The notes: generated by a model from the letters alone, not told the origin. Counted from the stretch's first letter, positions 1 through 8,170 are shown. The stretch: 41,528 nucleotides of DNA from Methylobacterium sp. WL119 (GCF_008039875.1 NZ_VRUU01000045.1:1-41528), one strand, 5' to 3'. A program made the numbers and translations.

Positions 1-73
1 CTCCGGATACGGCGCTCCCCTCTCCCCCCCTGCTCCGCAGGGTACCCTCCCCCGCAGAGGGGGGAGGGAGAAC
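1..73. repeat. Dispersed palindromic repeat, partial copy at window edge
   Basis: This stretch is nearly identical to the right half of the repeat at 12898-13036: a block of C-rich CTCCCCTCTCCC, then the inverted pair CCCTCCCCC and GGGGGAGGG, then GAACGCC-like sequence. Fuller copies are at 12898-13036 and 29071-29278, and a single hairpin unit is at 3769-3791. It abuts the 3' remnant of brnT. The left part of the element lies outside the window. Confidence 0.75.
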
Positions 74-105
74 GCCTGGCGGCCAAATCGCCGACGGATT
101 TCCTA

Positions 106-222
106 GCTGATACGATTCGCGAGACGACCGAGGCCGGCGGGGAGATCGAGGTCATCCGCATCATCTCCGCCCGCAAGGCCGATCGTTCGGAAAGGCGACG
201 CTATGAACACGAAGCTGGTTAG
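106..222 (+). pseudogene. brnT: BrnT toxin, C-terminal remnant
   Basis: An open frame ending at a TAG at 220-222 encodes a tail rich in the pattern EVIRIISARKA...SERRRYE, which is the typical C-terminus of BrnT (RelE-like ribonuclease toxin of the BrnT/BrnA type II system). Its stop overlaps the brnA start (203), as is usual for brnTA pairs. Only about 35-40 residues of the roughly 90-residue toxin can be recognised. Upstream the frame runs into the palindromic repeat at 1-73, whose translation is proline-rich and unlike BrnT. Either the repeat inserted into brnT, with the N-terminal half left of the window, or it replaced the N-terminus. The catalytic core appears to be missing, so the toxin is probably dead. 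Confidence 0.6.
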
Positions 223-517
223 CTACGAGATCGACCTCGCCAATCCGCCGACGCTGAGCGAGGCGCAGACGGCGGAGCTGGAGGCCCTTGCGGCGAAGCC
301 GGACGCGGAGATCGACCACAGCGACATCCCGACCCTGACGGAGGCGTTCTGGCAGAACGCCGTGCGCAACCCGTTCTACCGCCCGGTCAAGACCTCGACG
401 ACGGTGCGGATCGATGCCGACGTGCTGGGCTGGCTGCGGGCGCCCGGGCGCGGCTACCAGACCCGCATCAACGCGATCCTGCGCCGCGAGATGCTGGCGG
501 CGTTGAGGAAGGGCTGA
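203..517 (+). CDS. brnA: BrnA-family antitoxin
   Basis: 104 aa. The C-terminal half has the BrnA (DUF4415) ribbon-helix-helix signature: TTVRIDADVLGWLR, then GRGYQTRINAILRREM, at about residues 65-97. In known systems BrnA binds BrnT and represses the shared promoter. The start overlaps the end of the brnT remnant by 20 bp, the normal arrangement. The partner toxin is apparently truncated by a repeat (1-73), so this may be an orphan antitoxin or DNA-binding regulator. It converges on amiF, with a gap of only 5 bp between the two stop codons. Family assignment is firm; whether it still has a function is unknown. Confidence 0.85.
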   Translation: MNTKLVSYEIDLANPPTLSEAQTAELEALAAKPDAEIDHSDIPTLTEAFWQNAVRNPFYRPVKTSTTVRIDADVLGWLRAPGRGYQTRINAILRREMLAALRKG

Positions 518-522
518 GGCCC

Positions 523-1551
523 TCACTCCGCCGCCTCGCGCGCGGCCGGCGCCTGGCCGGCGCCGTAGGAGCGGGTCGGCGCGACGAAGCCGCAGGACGT
601 GCCGTCCACGACCTTTACCTGATCCTCCCACGGCAGCCTGTACCGGCCGGCGGCGAGGTCGTGCATGTAGGTGTAGGGGCAGTCCTGCGCGCCGCCCTTC
701 ACCGCCGTGTAGCCGCGGTGGCCGAGCTGGTAGATGTTGTTCTCGACGCCCCAGTGGATCCGCGCCTCGCGCACGAGGTCGGGCCGGACCTCGGCGGTGA
801 TGATCTCGTCGACGCGGCCGGTGGTGCCGTGGGCGAGGATCGCCCCGTCGAAGTTGCAGACCATGCCCTCGCCCATCGAGTCGAAGGTGCCGTCCGAGCC
901 GCACAGGCAGACGTTGGCGGTGACCATCAGGTTGCAGAAGGCGTTCGACTGGTTGGTGAAGCGCCAGGATTCGCGGATCGGCGCGGTGTAGCCGGCCGTG
1001 CGGATCATGATCTCGGCGCCCTTGTAGGCGCATTCGCGCGCCATCTCCGGGAACATCCCGTCGTGGCAGATGATCAGGGCGAGCTTGGCGCCCTTCGGCC
1101 CGTCGATCACCGGGATGCCGAGGTCGCCGGGCTCCCACGGCTCCACCGGCACCCAGGGGTGCATCTTGCGATAGTACAGCTTCACGTCGCCGGCATCGTC
1201 GATGATCAGGCCGGTGTTGTAGGGCGCGCCGTGCGGGTTGAGCTCCATGATGGAGAAGCAGCCCCAGATCCGGTTGTCGACGCAGGCCTTGCGGAAGGCG
1301 GCGACCTCCGGCCCGTCCATCCGGCACATCAGCTCCGGCCGGGTGTCCATCGACAGGCCGTGGAGCGCGTATTCGGGAAACACCACGAGATCCATGCTCG
1401 CCATGTTGGCCCGCGCCTTGGCGACCATCGCCACGATCCGGTCGGCCTGCGCGCCCAGGTCGGCCGGCGTCTCGACCTTCGGCAGCTTCAGCTGGACGAG
1501 GCCGACGACGACGCCGTTCGGGGATTTGTTCAGCCCACCGAGACCGTTCAT
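523..1551 (-). CDS. amiF: Formamidase AmiF
   Basis: 342 aa, nitrilase-superfamily amidase that hydrolyses formamide to formate and ammonia (EC 3.5.1.49) in the cytoplasm. The catalytic triad is visible as E60 (VVFPEYALHG), K129 (YYRKMHPW) and C162 (IICHDGMFPE), with spacing matching AmiF. The N-terminal MNGLGGLNKSPNG block is typical of AmiF and fixes the start at 1551; the open frame extends further upstream but there only shadows the permease gene. It is the last gene of a minus-strand operon behind an ABC importer, 8 bp after the permease stop. In a methylotroph the products would feed formate oxidation and nitrogen assimilation (inference). A broader short-chain amidase activity (AmiE-like) is possible, but the sequence fits AmiF better. 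Confidence 0.92.
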   Translation of the reverse strand: MNGLGGLNKSPNGVVVGLVQLKLPKVETPADLGAQADRIVAMVAKARANMASMDLVVFPEYALHGLSMDTRPELMCRMDGPEVAAFRKACVDNRIWGCFSIMELNPHGAPYNTGLIIDDAGDVKLYYRKMHPWVPVEPWEPGDLGIPVIDGPKGAKLALIICHDGMFPEMARECAYKGAEIMIRTAGYTAPIRESWRFTNQSNAFCNLMVTANVCLCGSDGTFDSMGEGMVCNFDGAILAHGTTGRVDEIITAEVRPDLVREARIHWGVENNIYQLGHRGYTAVKGGAQDCPYTYMHDLAAGRYRLPWEDQVKVVDGTSCGFVAPTRSYGAGQAPAAREAAE

Positions 1552-1559
1552 GCGAAACC

Positions 1560-2483
1560 TTATTTCGAGAGGGAGAGCTCGCCCGGCGCGCCGGCCAGCG
1601 CCCGGTCGGGCGACGAGGTGGCGATCAGCAGGGCCAGGGTGAGGACGTAGGGTGCGGCGTAGTACAGGTAGTAGCCCTGCGTGACGCCGACCGATTGCAG
1701 CGCCGGCCCGAGCGCCCCGGCGCCGCCGAACAGCAGGGCCGCGGCGAAGCACGCGAGCGGGTTCCAGCGGGCGAAGATCACCAGCGCCACCGCCATCAGC
1801 CCCTGGCCCGAGGAGATCCCCTCGTTCCACGAGCCCGGATAGTACAGCGACAGGTAGGCGCCGCCGATCCCGGCGAGCACGCCGCCGGCGGCGGTCGCGA
1901 AGAGCCTCACGCGGTCGACGTCGTAGCCCATGGCACGCGCCGCGTCGGCGCTGTCGCCGACGACGCGCACGATCAGCCCGGCCTTGGTGTTGCGGAACGC
2001 CCACCACAGGAACACCGCGAGCGCGGCGCCGACGAGGAACAGCACGTTGACGCGCAGCGCCGCCTGGATCTGCGGCACGTCCGACCAGAACCCGAACGGG
2101 ATCGCCGGAAGCGGCGGCGCCGAGGGCTGGATGAAGGCCTTGCCGAAGAAGAAGGCCAGCCCGGTGCCGAACAGCATCAGGGCGATGCCGACCGCCACGT
2201 CGTTGACCCGCGGCAGGCGGCAGACGAACCCGTGCAGCAGCCCGAAGGCGCCGCCGGCGAGCCCTGCCACCGCGACGCCGGCCCAGGGCGAGCCGGTGAG
2301 CACCGCGGTGGCGTAGGCCGACATCGCGCCGAACACGAGGGTGCCCTCGAGGCCGAGGTTGATCCGCCCCGAGCGCTCGGTGATGGTCTCGCCGAGGCTG
2401 ACGAACAGGAACGGCGTCGAGACGCGGATCGCGCCGCCGACCACCGCGATCAGGACGCTCCAGAGCCCGAGATCGCCGCTCAT
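1560..2483 (-). CDS. BMP-type ABC transporter permease (second permease)
   Basis: 307 aa, multi-spanning inner-membrane permease of the simple-sugar/nucleoside (YufQ-like) class. The N-terminus shows the class motif: GETITERSGRINLGLEGTLVFGA at about residues 31-53. Further on are VVGDSADAARAMGYDV (cytoplasmic coupling loop) and a C-terminal run of hydrophobic helices. Its ATG (2483) overlaps, as ATGA, the stop of a 12-codon mini-ORF that bridges it to the upstream permease gene (see 2480-2518). A GGAGGG Shine-Dalgarno lies inside the mini-ORF. It forms the heterodimeric channel with the product of 2515-3672. Substrate unknown; the linked formamidase hints at an amide or another N-compound. 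Confidence 0.88.
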   Translation of the reverse strand: MSGDLGLWSVLIAVVGGAIRVSTPFLFVSLGETITERSGRINLGLEGTLVFGAMSAYATAVLTGSPWAGVAVAGLAGGAFGLLHGFVCRLPRVNDVAVGIALMLFGTGLAFFFGKAFIQPSAPPLPAIPFGFWSDVPQIQAALRVNVLFLVGAALAVFLWWAFRNTKAGLIVRVVGDSADAARAMGYDVDRVRLFATAAGGVLAGIGGAYLSLYYPGSWNEGISSGQGLMAVALVIFARWNPLACFAAALLFGGAGALGPALQSVGVTQGYYLYYAAPYVLTLALLIATSSPDRALAGAPGELSLSK

Positions 2484-2518
2484 CGCCCGCCCTCCGCCGC
2501 GCTCATGCGGGAGCTCAT
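2480..2518 (-). other. 12-codon bridging mini-ORF between two permease genes
   Basis: Reading on the minus strand from 2518: ATG overlaps the TGA of the upstream permease as ATGA, then twelve codons (MSSRMSAAEGGR), then a TGA that overlaps the ATG of the next permease (2483), again as ATGA. A second in-frame ATG is at 2506. Its coding region contains the GGAGGG that probably serves the downstream gene. It looks like a relay keeping ribosomes terminating and restarting across a 31-nt gap. The peptide itself resembles nothing known and may have no function. Confidence 0.45.
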
Positions 2519-3672
2519 GCGGGCGCTCCCGCCGGCAGCGCGGCGGCGGCGCGCTTGGTGGCCCACAGGTGCGGGCTGAACAGGTGCAGGCGCCCGTAGA
2601 GCGTCTCGCTGGCGAGCACCACGAGGAACAGCAGCCCCTCCAGCACCAGCACGGTGGCGTCGGGCAGCTGCATCCGGCGCTGGATCAGCCCGCTCGACGC
2701 CTCGATCCCGCCGAGCAGGAACGCGACCGGCATGATCGCGATCGGGTTCTGGCGGGCGAGGAAGGCGACGAGGATGCCGGTGTAGCCGTAGCCGGCGGCC
2801 AGCGTGCCGTTGGCGGTGCCCTGCACTGCGACCACCTCGAAGAACCCGGCGAGCGCCGCGAAGGCGCCGCCGAGGGCGGTGAAGCCGACGATCAGCCGCC
2901 CGACCGGCAAGCCCTGGATCTGGGCGGCGCGCACGTTGCCGCCGGCGATCCGCGCGGCGAAGCCCAGCGTCGTGCGGTCCATCAGCACGTAGGCGACGAG
3001 GCAGGACAGGACGCCGACGCCGAGGCCCCAATGCACCCCGATCCCCGGCATCGGCGCGAGCATGAAGGCGTCGCCGACGGGCAGCGTCGAGGGCTTGTTG
3101 AGGCTCGCCGGATCGCGCAGCCAGCCCTCGATCAGGTGGTTGGAGAGCGCGATGGCGATGTAGGACAGCAGCAGGCTCGAGATCGTGGCGTTGACGCCGC
3201 GATAGGCCTGCAGGAAGCCGACGGCGCCGATCCAGACCGCGCCGACCAGCGCCGCGGCGAGCGCCATCAAGGGGATCGCGAGCGCGGGCGGAAGGGCTGC
3301 CAGCGGCTGGGCCGCGGCGGCGGCGCTGAGGCCGCCCAGCACGATCGCCCCCTCCCCGCCGATCACCACGAGGCCGAGGCGGGCGGGCAACGCGACGCAG
3401 AGCGCGGCGAACAGCAGGGGCGCGGCGCGCTGCAGGCTGTTGCCGAGCGCGAAGGACGAGCCGAAGCCGCCGCGGTAGACGATGTCGACGAACTGGAGCG
3501 GCGACTTGCCCAAAGCCGCCAGGAACAGCCCGAACAGGACGAAGCCCGCGAGCGCCGCGCCGACCGGGATCAGGAACGCCTCCGAGCGCCGCGCCAGCCA
3601 GGCCCGGGCCTGAAGGCCGCGCGCCGGCGGATCCGCCGTCTCGACCGGTGCCACAGCGGCGTCCGCGACCAT
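2515..3672 (-). CDS. BMP-type ABC transporter permease (first permease)
   Basis: 385 aa inner-membrane permease of the YufP-like class: a short hydrophilic N-terminus, about nine hydrophobic segments, and the class block LVVIGGEGAIVLGGLSAA. It also has VNATISSLLLSYIAIALSNHLIEGWLRDP, typical of permeases pairing with BMP-family binding proteins. Start at 3672 is chosen because GGAGGTGCGGG precedes it; the frame continues upstream only as a shadow of the binding-protein gene. A palindromic hairpin (3769-3791) separates it from the binding-protein gene, which could raise binding-protein mRNA relative to permease mRNA. Partner of 1560-2483. Confidence 0.88.
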   Translation of the reverse strand: MVADAAVAPVETADPPARGLQARAWLARRSEAFLIPVGAALAGFVLFGLFLAALGKSPLQFVDIVYRGGFGSSFALGNSLQRAAPLLFAALCVALPARLGLVVIGGEGAIVLGGLSAAAAAQPLAALPPALAIPLMALAAALVGAVWIGAVGFLQAYRGVNATISSLLLSYIAIALSNHLIEGWLRDPASLNKPSTLPVGDAFMLAPMPGIGVHWGLGVGVLSCLVAYVLMDRTTLGFAARIAGGNVRAAQIQGLPVGRLIVGFTALGGAFAALAGFFEVVAVQGTANGTLAAGYGYTGILVAFLARQNPIAIMPVAFLLGGIEASSGLIQRRMQLPDATVLVLEGLLFLVVLASETLYGRLHLFSPHLWATKRAAAALPAGAPA

Positions 3673-3768
3673 CCCGCACCTCCGAACCGGTTCCACCATC
3701 CTGCGACGCGTGCGGCAGGAAGCGTGCCAGCCCCGCAACCGGGCCGGTGCAAGCCTTCGCCGTCCCTT

Positions 3769-3791
3769 CCCTCCCCCTCTGCGGGGGAGGG
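3769..3791. repeat. Short palindromic repeat unit (G/C hairpin) in operon
   Basis: CCCTCCCCC (3769-3777) pairs perfectly with GGGGGAGGG (3783-3791) across a 5-nt loop. The sequence is the basic hairpin unit of the larger repeats at 12898 and 29071. It lies between the binding-protein and permease genes, the position where REP elements adjust expression in other transport operons such as malE-malF. It has no U-tract after the stem, so it is not a classical terminator. Confidence 0.6.
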
Positions 3792-3809
3792 AGAGCGTCG
3801 AACCGTGCC

Positions 3810-4910
3810 TCAGACCGAGCCCTTCACGCCCGCGACCAGGTAGTTCGTGCTTTCCAGCTCGGCCGCCTTCTCGGGGTAGCCCTTTCCGGCGGCGAGGATC
3901 TCCTTGCCCGCATTGTCCTTGAGCGGTCCCTTGATGATCTGGTAGCCGCCCTTCATCATCTCGGCCTTGACCGCGTCCGCGTTCTTGCGCGCCGCGTCGC
4001 TGACGCCCGGGCCGTAGGGGCTCATCTTGACGTAGCCGTCGGCGAGGCCGCCGCGGACGAAGTTCTCCGGCACCTTGCCGGCCTGCATCGCCTCGACGAA
4101 GCCCTTGTAGATCGGCAGCCAGTTCCACTCCGCCCCGGTGAGGTACTTCTGCGGCGCCAGCGGCGACTGGTCGACGTGGTAGCCGCAGACGAAGGCGCCC
4201 CGGCGGGCGGCGGTCTCCACAGTCACCTTCGGGCTGTCGACGTGGCAGGTGACGACGTCGGCGCCACCGTCGATCAGCGCGTTCGTGGCCTCGGCCTCCT
4301 TGACCGCGAGCGACCATTCGCCGGTGAAGATCACCTGGCAGGTGATCGACGGGTCGACGCTCTGCGCGCCGAGCAGGAAGGCGTTGATGTTGTTGAGGAC
4401 CTGCGGGATCGGCTTGGCGGCGACGAAGCCGAGCTTCTTCGACTTGGTGGCGTGCCCGGCGGCGATGCCGTTGAGGTACTGCCCCTGCGCGATGTAGCCG
4501 AAATAGGAGCCGGCGTTCTTCGGGTCCTTGTCGGTCCACAGGCCGCCGCAGTGCCGGAACTGGATCTTGGGGTTCTTCTTGGCCTCGGCGACCATGTAGG
4601 GGCTGTAGTGGCCGAACGAGGTCGGGAGCAGCAGCGTCGCCCCGTCGAGGTTGATCATGCTCTCCATGGTCTTCTCGACCGCGTTGGTCTCGGGGACGCG
4701 CTCCTCCTCCGTGACCTCCAGGCCGGGCATGCCCTTCAAAGCCTTGGCGGCGAGGGCGTGGGCCTGGTTGTAGCCGTAATCGTCCTTCGGCCCGACATAG
4801 ATGAAGCCGGCGGTGAGCGTGCCGGCGGCGCGCGCCCGCGAGAGGGGCGTCAGCGCGAGCGCGGCGGCGCCCCCGAGGAGGTGCCTGCGCGAAAGCGAAT
4901 GATCTGCCAA
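3810..4910 (-). CDS. BMP-family ABC substrate-binding protein
   Basis: 366 aa, periplasmic binding protein of the Bmp/Med (PnrA-like) family. The N-terminus carries a signal region with a twin-arginine-like SRRHLLGGAAALAL, then AGFIYVGPKDDYGYNQAH, the family's opening strand (GxxYVGPxxDyGynqaH). Proteins of this family bind purine nucleosides or related ligands. It is the first gene of the operon, followed by two permeases and amiF. No ATPase gene is present in this operon; the ATPase at 13049-14581 is the nearest candidate. The linked formamidase suggests a nitrogen compound as ligand, but ligand residues cannot be assigned from sequence alone. Confidence 0.88.
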   Translation of the reverse strand: MADHSLSRRHLLGGAAALALTPLSRARAAGTLTAGFIYVGPKDDYGYNQAHALAAKALKGMPGLEVTEEERVPETNAVEKTMESMINLDGATLLLPTSFGHYSPYMVAEAKKNPKIQFRHCGGLWTDKDPKNAGSYFGYIAQGQYLNGIAAGHATKSKKLGFVAAKPIPQVLNNINAFLLGAQSVDPSITCQVIFTGEWSLAVKEAEATNALIDGGADVVTCHVDSPKVTVETAARRGAFVCGYHVDQSPLAPQKYLTGAEWNWLPIYKGFVEAMQAGKVPENFVRGGLADGYVKMSPYGPGVSDAARKNADAVKAEMMKGGYQIIKGPLKDNAGKEILAAGKGYPEKAAELESTNYLVAGVKGSV

Positions 4911-5014
4911 GGCCGTCTGCTCCGTCCCGAATGCGGGGCGAAGTCTAGGCTTGGCCGCAACACCGGCGAAGCCGAGATTTTCGGCATCGTCGGCGTCGTC
5001 GCGGCTCAGCGCGA

Positions 5015-5038
5015 CGCCTGATCGACTTGGATCAGGCG
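5015..5038. promoter_or_regulatory. Inverted repeat upstream of binding-protein operon
   Basis: CGCCTGATC (5015-5023) and GATCAGGCG (5030-5038) form a perfect 9-bp inverted repeat with a 6-nt spacer. It lies 105 bp upstream of the binding-protein start at 4910 and 65 bp downstream of the small exported protein gene, both on the minus strand. It could be an operator for the importer operon or a terminator for the gene before it; there is no U-tract. The spacing does not match FNR/FixK boxes. Confidence 0.35.
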
Positions 5039-5102
5039 CCTAAAATCGGTCCTGCCACTGCGAATCTTTTCGGCAAAGCTCGTGGCGGCGTTCGGACCGA
5101 CC

Positions 5103-5375
5103 TCAGCGGCTGCGATAGGCCCGCGCGTCGCGGCCGTCGCGCAGGGAACCGGTGACGAGGCCGTCGTCGACCCCGTAGACGCTCCGCGCGTCGCCACGCG
5201 GGGTGCGGCCCGCGGCGTCGAGGGCGTTCGGGATGGCGGCGCGGCCTTCGAGGCCGCCGGGCGCGAGCGCGGGCGGGATGCCGGCGGGCGCGTTGTAGCT
5301 CTGGGCGAAGGCGGTGGTGGACAGGGCGAGCCCGAGGGAGGCGGCGAGGATCAGACGTGCGGTCATGGGAGGCAT
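5103..5375 (-). CDS. Small exported protein, AQS-APAG-APGG family
   Basis: 90 aa; the in-frame ATG at 5366 would give 87 aa and a cleaner signal peptide. The N-terminus is a Sec signal ending TAFA|QS. The mature part begins AQSYNAPAG, followed by LAPGGLEGRA and an Asn, a pattern shared with the two small proteins at 9139 and 9403. The mature protein is Gly/Arg/Asp-rich, about 65 residues, with no cysteine and no known domain. Probably periplasmic. Function unknown. It is followed by the importer operon on the same strand, with a 190-bp gap. Confidence 0.65.
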   Translation of the reverse strand: MPPMTARLILAASLGLALSTTAFAQSYNAPAGIPPALAPGGLEGRAAIPNALDAAGRTPRGDARSVYGVDDGLVTGSLRDGRDARAYRSR

Positions 5376-5638
5376 CCGAGGTTCGATCGGTCGGCGACCC
5401 CGTGGTCGCCGACGCTCTCGGATCTAGATTTTCACCAGACCTGCCTTTGGAAAGGGCCGTGAATGCTGAAGTTTTAGCCTGATTTCCAGGGAATACCCGC
5501 CGCGGGCGGATCGAACGGGCCGGCTCGGCCGAACTCTAAGATTAAAAGACGCATTGAATCAAATACTTAACAGAGAAATCGGTCGCCGCTGCCCTGTTAT
5601 TCGGCATCTGGCACGCTTCTTTCGCGGAGCGTGCGGTT

Positions 5639-5667
5639 CGGCACCCGGCTCGTCGCTGCGGGTGCCG
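5639..5667 (-). terminator. Stem-loop after uricase gene
   Basis: CGGCACCCG (5639-5647) and CGGGTGCCG (5659-5667) are perfect 9-bp arms with an 11-nt loop, starting 3 nt past the uricase stop on the minus strand. No U-tract follows, so it may be a Rho-assisted terminator or an mRNA 3' stabiliser. The rest of 5376-5638 holds no gene I can support; it is AT-richer near 5530-5580 and probably carries the promoter of the small gene to its left. Confidence 0.45.
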
Positions 5668-5669
5668 GG

Positions 5670-6509
5670 CTAGCCCCGGCCGATGGTCGCCACGATCTGC
5701 CCGTGCGGCTCGTCGGTCGGCAGGAACACGGTGTTGGCGTTCGCAAGCCCGAACGGCGCCAGGTTGATCGGGATGTAGTGCTTGTTCGGCATGGCGAACC
5801 CGATCTCGCCGACCTCGGGAATCGCGGCCAGCACCGTCTCGCCCATCCGGTACATGCTGTCCTGCACGCCAAGGCTGTAGGTGGTGCCGAACACGGTGAG
5901 CAGGTGGGTGAGGATGTCGGCGTTGGCGGCGGCGTAATCGGCCGGCGGCCGCGTCCAAGTCCAGGTCGCGTCCATGGCGGTGGCGGCGATGCGGTCGGTG
6001 GTGTCGGGCAGGGTGCGGTAGCCGTCGTCGACGAAGTCGGACCAGCCCGATTGCGTGGTCTTCATGAAGGTGAAGTTGCGCAGGCCCGATTGCAGCACGC
6101 GCGCGCCCCGGCTCGCGACGAGCCGGACGAAGCCGGTGCCGTTGGCGTCCAGCGTGAAGGTGTGGCCGTGCGGCTCGCCCGCGACGGCGTAGCGGAGCCA
6201 GCGCGTCTCCAGCCCCTCGATCGTGACCTCCTCGATCTGGGGATAGGTGTCGAGGAACACCGCCGCGACCGCCTCGACGAAGGCTTCCTTGTCGAGGGAC
6301 AGGTTCTTGGCCGCGGTGACGTTGACGATGTTCTTGACGCTGTCGGTGGCGACGCAGGCGCGGTTGTCGCCCGCGGTCCAGGCGGCGTCGAAGGCGCCCT
6401 TCATCAGCACGGTGAGGGTGAGCTCGCGCGGGGTGTGGTGGTCGCCCTCGCGGGTCAACCGCATGACCCGGACGCGGCCCTTGCCGTAGGTCGAGGCGAT
6501 GAGCGGCAT
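5670..6509 (-). CDS. Urate oxidase (uricase, cofactor-independent)
   Basis: 279 aa, oxidises urate with O2 to 5-hydroxyisourate (EC 1.7.3.3) in the cytoplasm. Hallmarks: YGKGRVRVMR with K10, VATDSVKNIVN with the active-site Thr55-Asp56, and the late block AMPNKHYIPINL. Length fits the roughly 280-300 aa family. It lies 79 bp downstream of the NCS2 permease gene on the same strand, so probably an operon of import and oxidation. The unstable product is the substrate of the HIU hydrolase half of the divergently encoded fusion at 8171. No peroxisomal-type tail, as expected for a bacterium. Confidence 0.92.
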   Translation of the reverse strand: MPLIASTYGKGRVRVMRLTREGDHHTPRELTLTVLMKGAFDAAWTAGDNRACVATDSVKNIVNVTAAKNLSLDKEAFVEAVAAVFLDTYPQIEEVTIEGLETRWLRYAVAGEPHGHTFTLDANGTGFVRLVASRGARVLQSGLRNFTFMKTTQSGWSDFVDDGYRTLPDTTDRIAATAMDATWTWTRPPADYAAANADILTHLLTVFGTTYSLGVQDSMYRMGETVLAAIPEVGEIGFAMPNKHYIPINLAPFGLANANTVFLPTDEPHGQIVATIGRG

Positions 6510-6588
6510 GGAGGTCTCCGGTTCGGCTGGAGGTTCGTCGGAGCGTCTTCGCCGGATCGCGCGGACGGGCGCGATCCGGCGACGGGCG

Positions 6589-7989
6589 TCAGTGCTCGGA
6601 GGCCGCGGCTTGGCGCAGGGCCGCGTCGCGGGCGTCGGCCGTGCTGCCGAGGCCGTTGAAGAACAGGTTGAGGACCACCGCGGCGATCGCGCAGAGCAGG
6701 ATGCCGGATTCGAGCAGCGGATGCAGCGCGTGCGGCATCTGCTTGAAGAAGTTCGGCGCGACGAGCGGGATCATCCCGAAGCCGACCGAGACCGCGACGA
6801 TGAACAGGTTGTTGCGGTTGCGGGCGAAGTCGACCGCGCCGAGGATGCGCGCTCCGGTGGCGCCGACCATGCCGAACATCACGAGGCCGGCGCCGCCGAG
6901 CACGCATTGCGGCACCGCCTCGACCAGGGCGGCGAGCTTCGGGATCAACCCGAGCCCGAGCATGATCACGCCGCCGACCACGGCGACGTAGCGGGTGCGC
7001 ACGCCGGTGACGCCGACGAGGCCGATGTTCTGCGAGAACGAGGTGTAGGGAAACGTGTTGAACACGCCGCCGATGATCGTGCCGAGTCCGTCGCCGCGCA
7101 GGCCCTTGGTCAGGCGCCTCTCGTCGACCGGGTCGGCGCAGATCTCGGCGAGCGCCAGGAACATGCCGGTCGACTCGATCATCACCACGATCATCACGAT
7201 GCACAGCGTCACCACCGAGACCGGATCGAAGGTCGGCAGCCCGAAGGCGAAGGGGCGCACCACGTCGAACCACCCGGCGGTAGCAACGTGCGAAAGGTCG
7301 ACCAGCCCGAAGAAGCCGGCCGCCAGCGTGCCGACGACGATCCCGATCAGCACCGAGGCGGAGGCGACGAAGCCGGTGCCGTAGCGGGTGATCGCCAGGA
7401 TCACGCAGAGCACGAAGGCGGCGATCCCGAGGAAGACCGGCGCGCCGTAGCTCGGGTTGCCGACCCCGCCGGCCGCCCAGTTCACGCCGACGCGCATCAG
7501 CGAGATGCCGATGACGAGAATGATCGTGCCGGTGACCACCGGCGGGAATAGCGGCAGCAGCCGCCCGACGAGCGGCGCCACCAGGAACGCGACCAGCCCG
7601 GCAGCGATCACCGCGCCGTAGATGCCGGTGAGCCCGATCTCCGGGCTCGCGCCCATGGCGATCATCGGCGTGACGGCGGCGAAGGTCACGCCCATCATCA
7701 CCGGCATGCGGATGCCGATGCCGGGCAGGCCCCAGCTCTGCACCAGGGTGGCGAGGCCGCCGGCGAACAGGTCGGCGCTCACCAGCATCGCCACCTGCTC
7801 CGGCGCCAGCTTCAGGGCGCGCCCGACGATCAGCGGCACCGCGACGGCGCCGGCATACATCACCAGCACGTGCTGGAGGCCGAGGAGCCCGAGCGCGAGG
7901 GCGCCGACCCGGGCGACCGGCGCGGTGGCGGGCCCGAGCGGCACCGGACCGCTCTCGGGCAGGACATCCGGGTGGGCCGTGTTCGACAT
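6589..7989 (-). CDS. NCS2-family xanthine/urate permease
   Basis: 466 aa, proton-coupled purine symporter of the nucleobase-cation symporter 2 family with 12-14 hydrophobic segments. Family marks: GLQHVLVMYAG with the TM1 His40, VMIESTGMFLALAE with the substrate-binding Glu, and QNIGLVGVTGVRTRYV, the NCS2 signature region containing a conserved Gln. The start at 7989 gives the usual short cytoplasmic N-tail; the frame upstream is a shadow of the divergent gene. Being paired with uricase, it most likely imports urate or xanthine. Transcribed divergently from uraD-uraH, with 181 bp shared between them. Confidence 0.9.
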   Translation of the reverse strand: MSNTAHPDVLPESGPVPLGPATAPVARVGALALGLLGLQHVLVMYAGAVAVPLIVGRALKLAPEQVAMLVSADLFAGGLATLVQSWGLPGIGIRMPVMMGVTFAAVTPMIAMGASPEIGLTGIYGAVIAAGLVAFLVAPLVGRLLPLFPPVVTGTIILVIGISLMRVGVNWAAGGVGNPSYGAPVFLGIAAFVLCVILAITRYGTGFVASASVLIGIVVGTLAAGFFGLVDLSHVATAGWFDVVRPFAFGLPTFDPVSVVTLCIVMIVVMIESTGMFLALAEICADPVDERRLTKGLRGDGLGTIIGGVFNTFPYTSFSQNIGLVGVTGVRTRYVAVVGGVIMLGLGLIPKLAALVEAVPQCVLGGAGLVMFGMVGATGARILGAVDFARNRNNLFIVAVSVGFGMIPLVAPNFFKQMPHALHPLLESGILLCAIAAVVLNLFFNGLGSTADARDAALRQAAASEH

Positions 7990-8170
7990 CGGCGAACGCT
8001 CCAGCAGGCCGCCGGATCGGTCCGGCTGCCGAGGACAGATCCTCGCGCAAGGCATGTGCCAGCGCAGGCCCCGCAGGGGCGGGCGATCGCGCGGCCGACG
8101 CGCCCGACGGACGCGCCGCTTGGCCCGTTGCCTGCTACCCTCGGCCGCGAGACCCGACGCGCGAGGCCCG

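Noticed and set aside
2341..3843. 500-codon open frame on the plus strand
   Set aside because: Opposite the first importer's permeases; low-complexity composition, no start signal.
5015..5038. FNR/FixK box
   Set aside because: The half-sites are CTGAT/ATCAG with an 8-bp centre, not TTGAT-N4-ATCAA.
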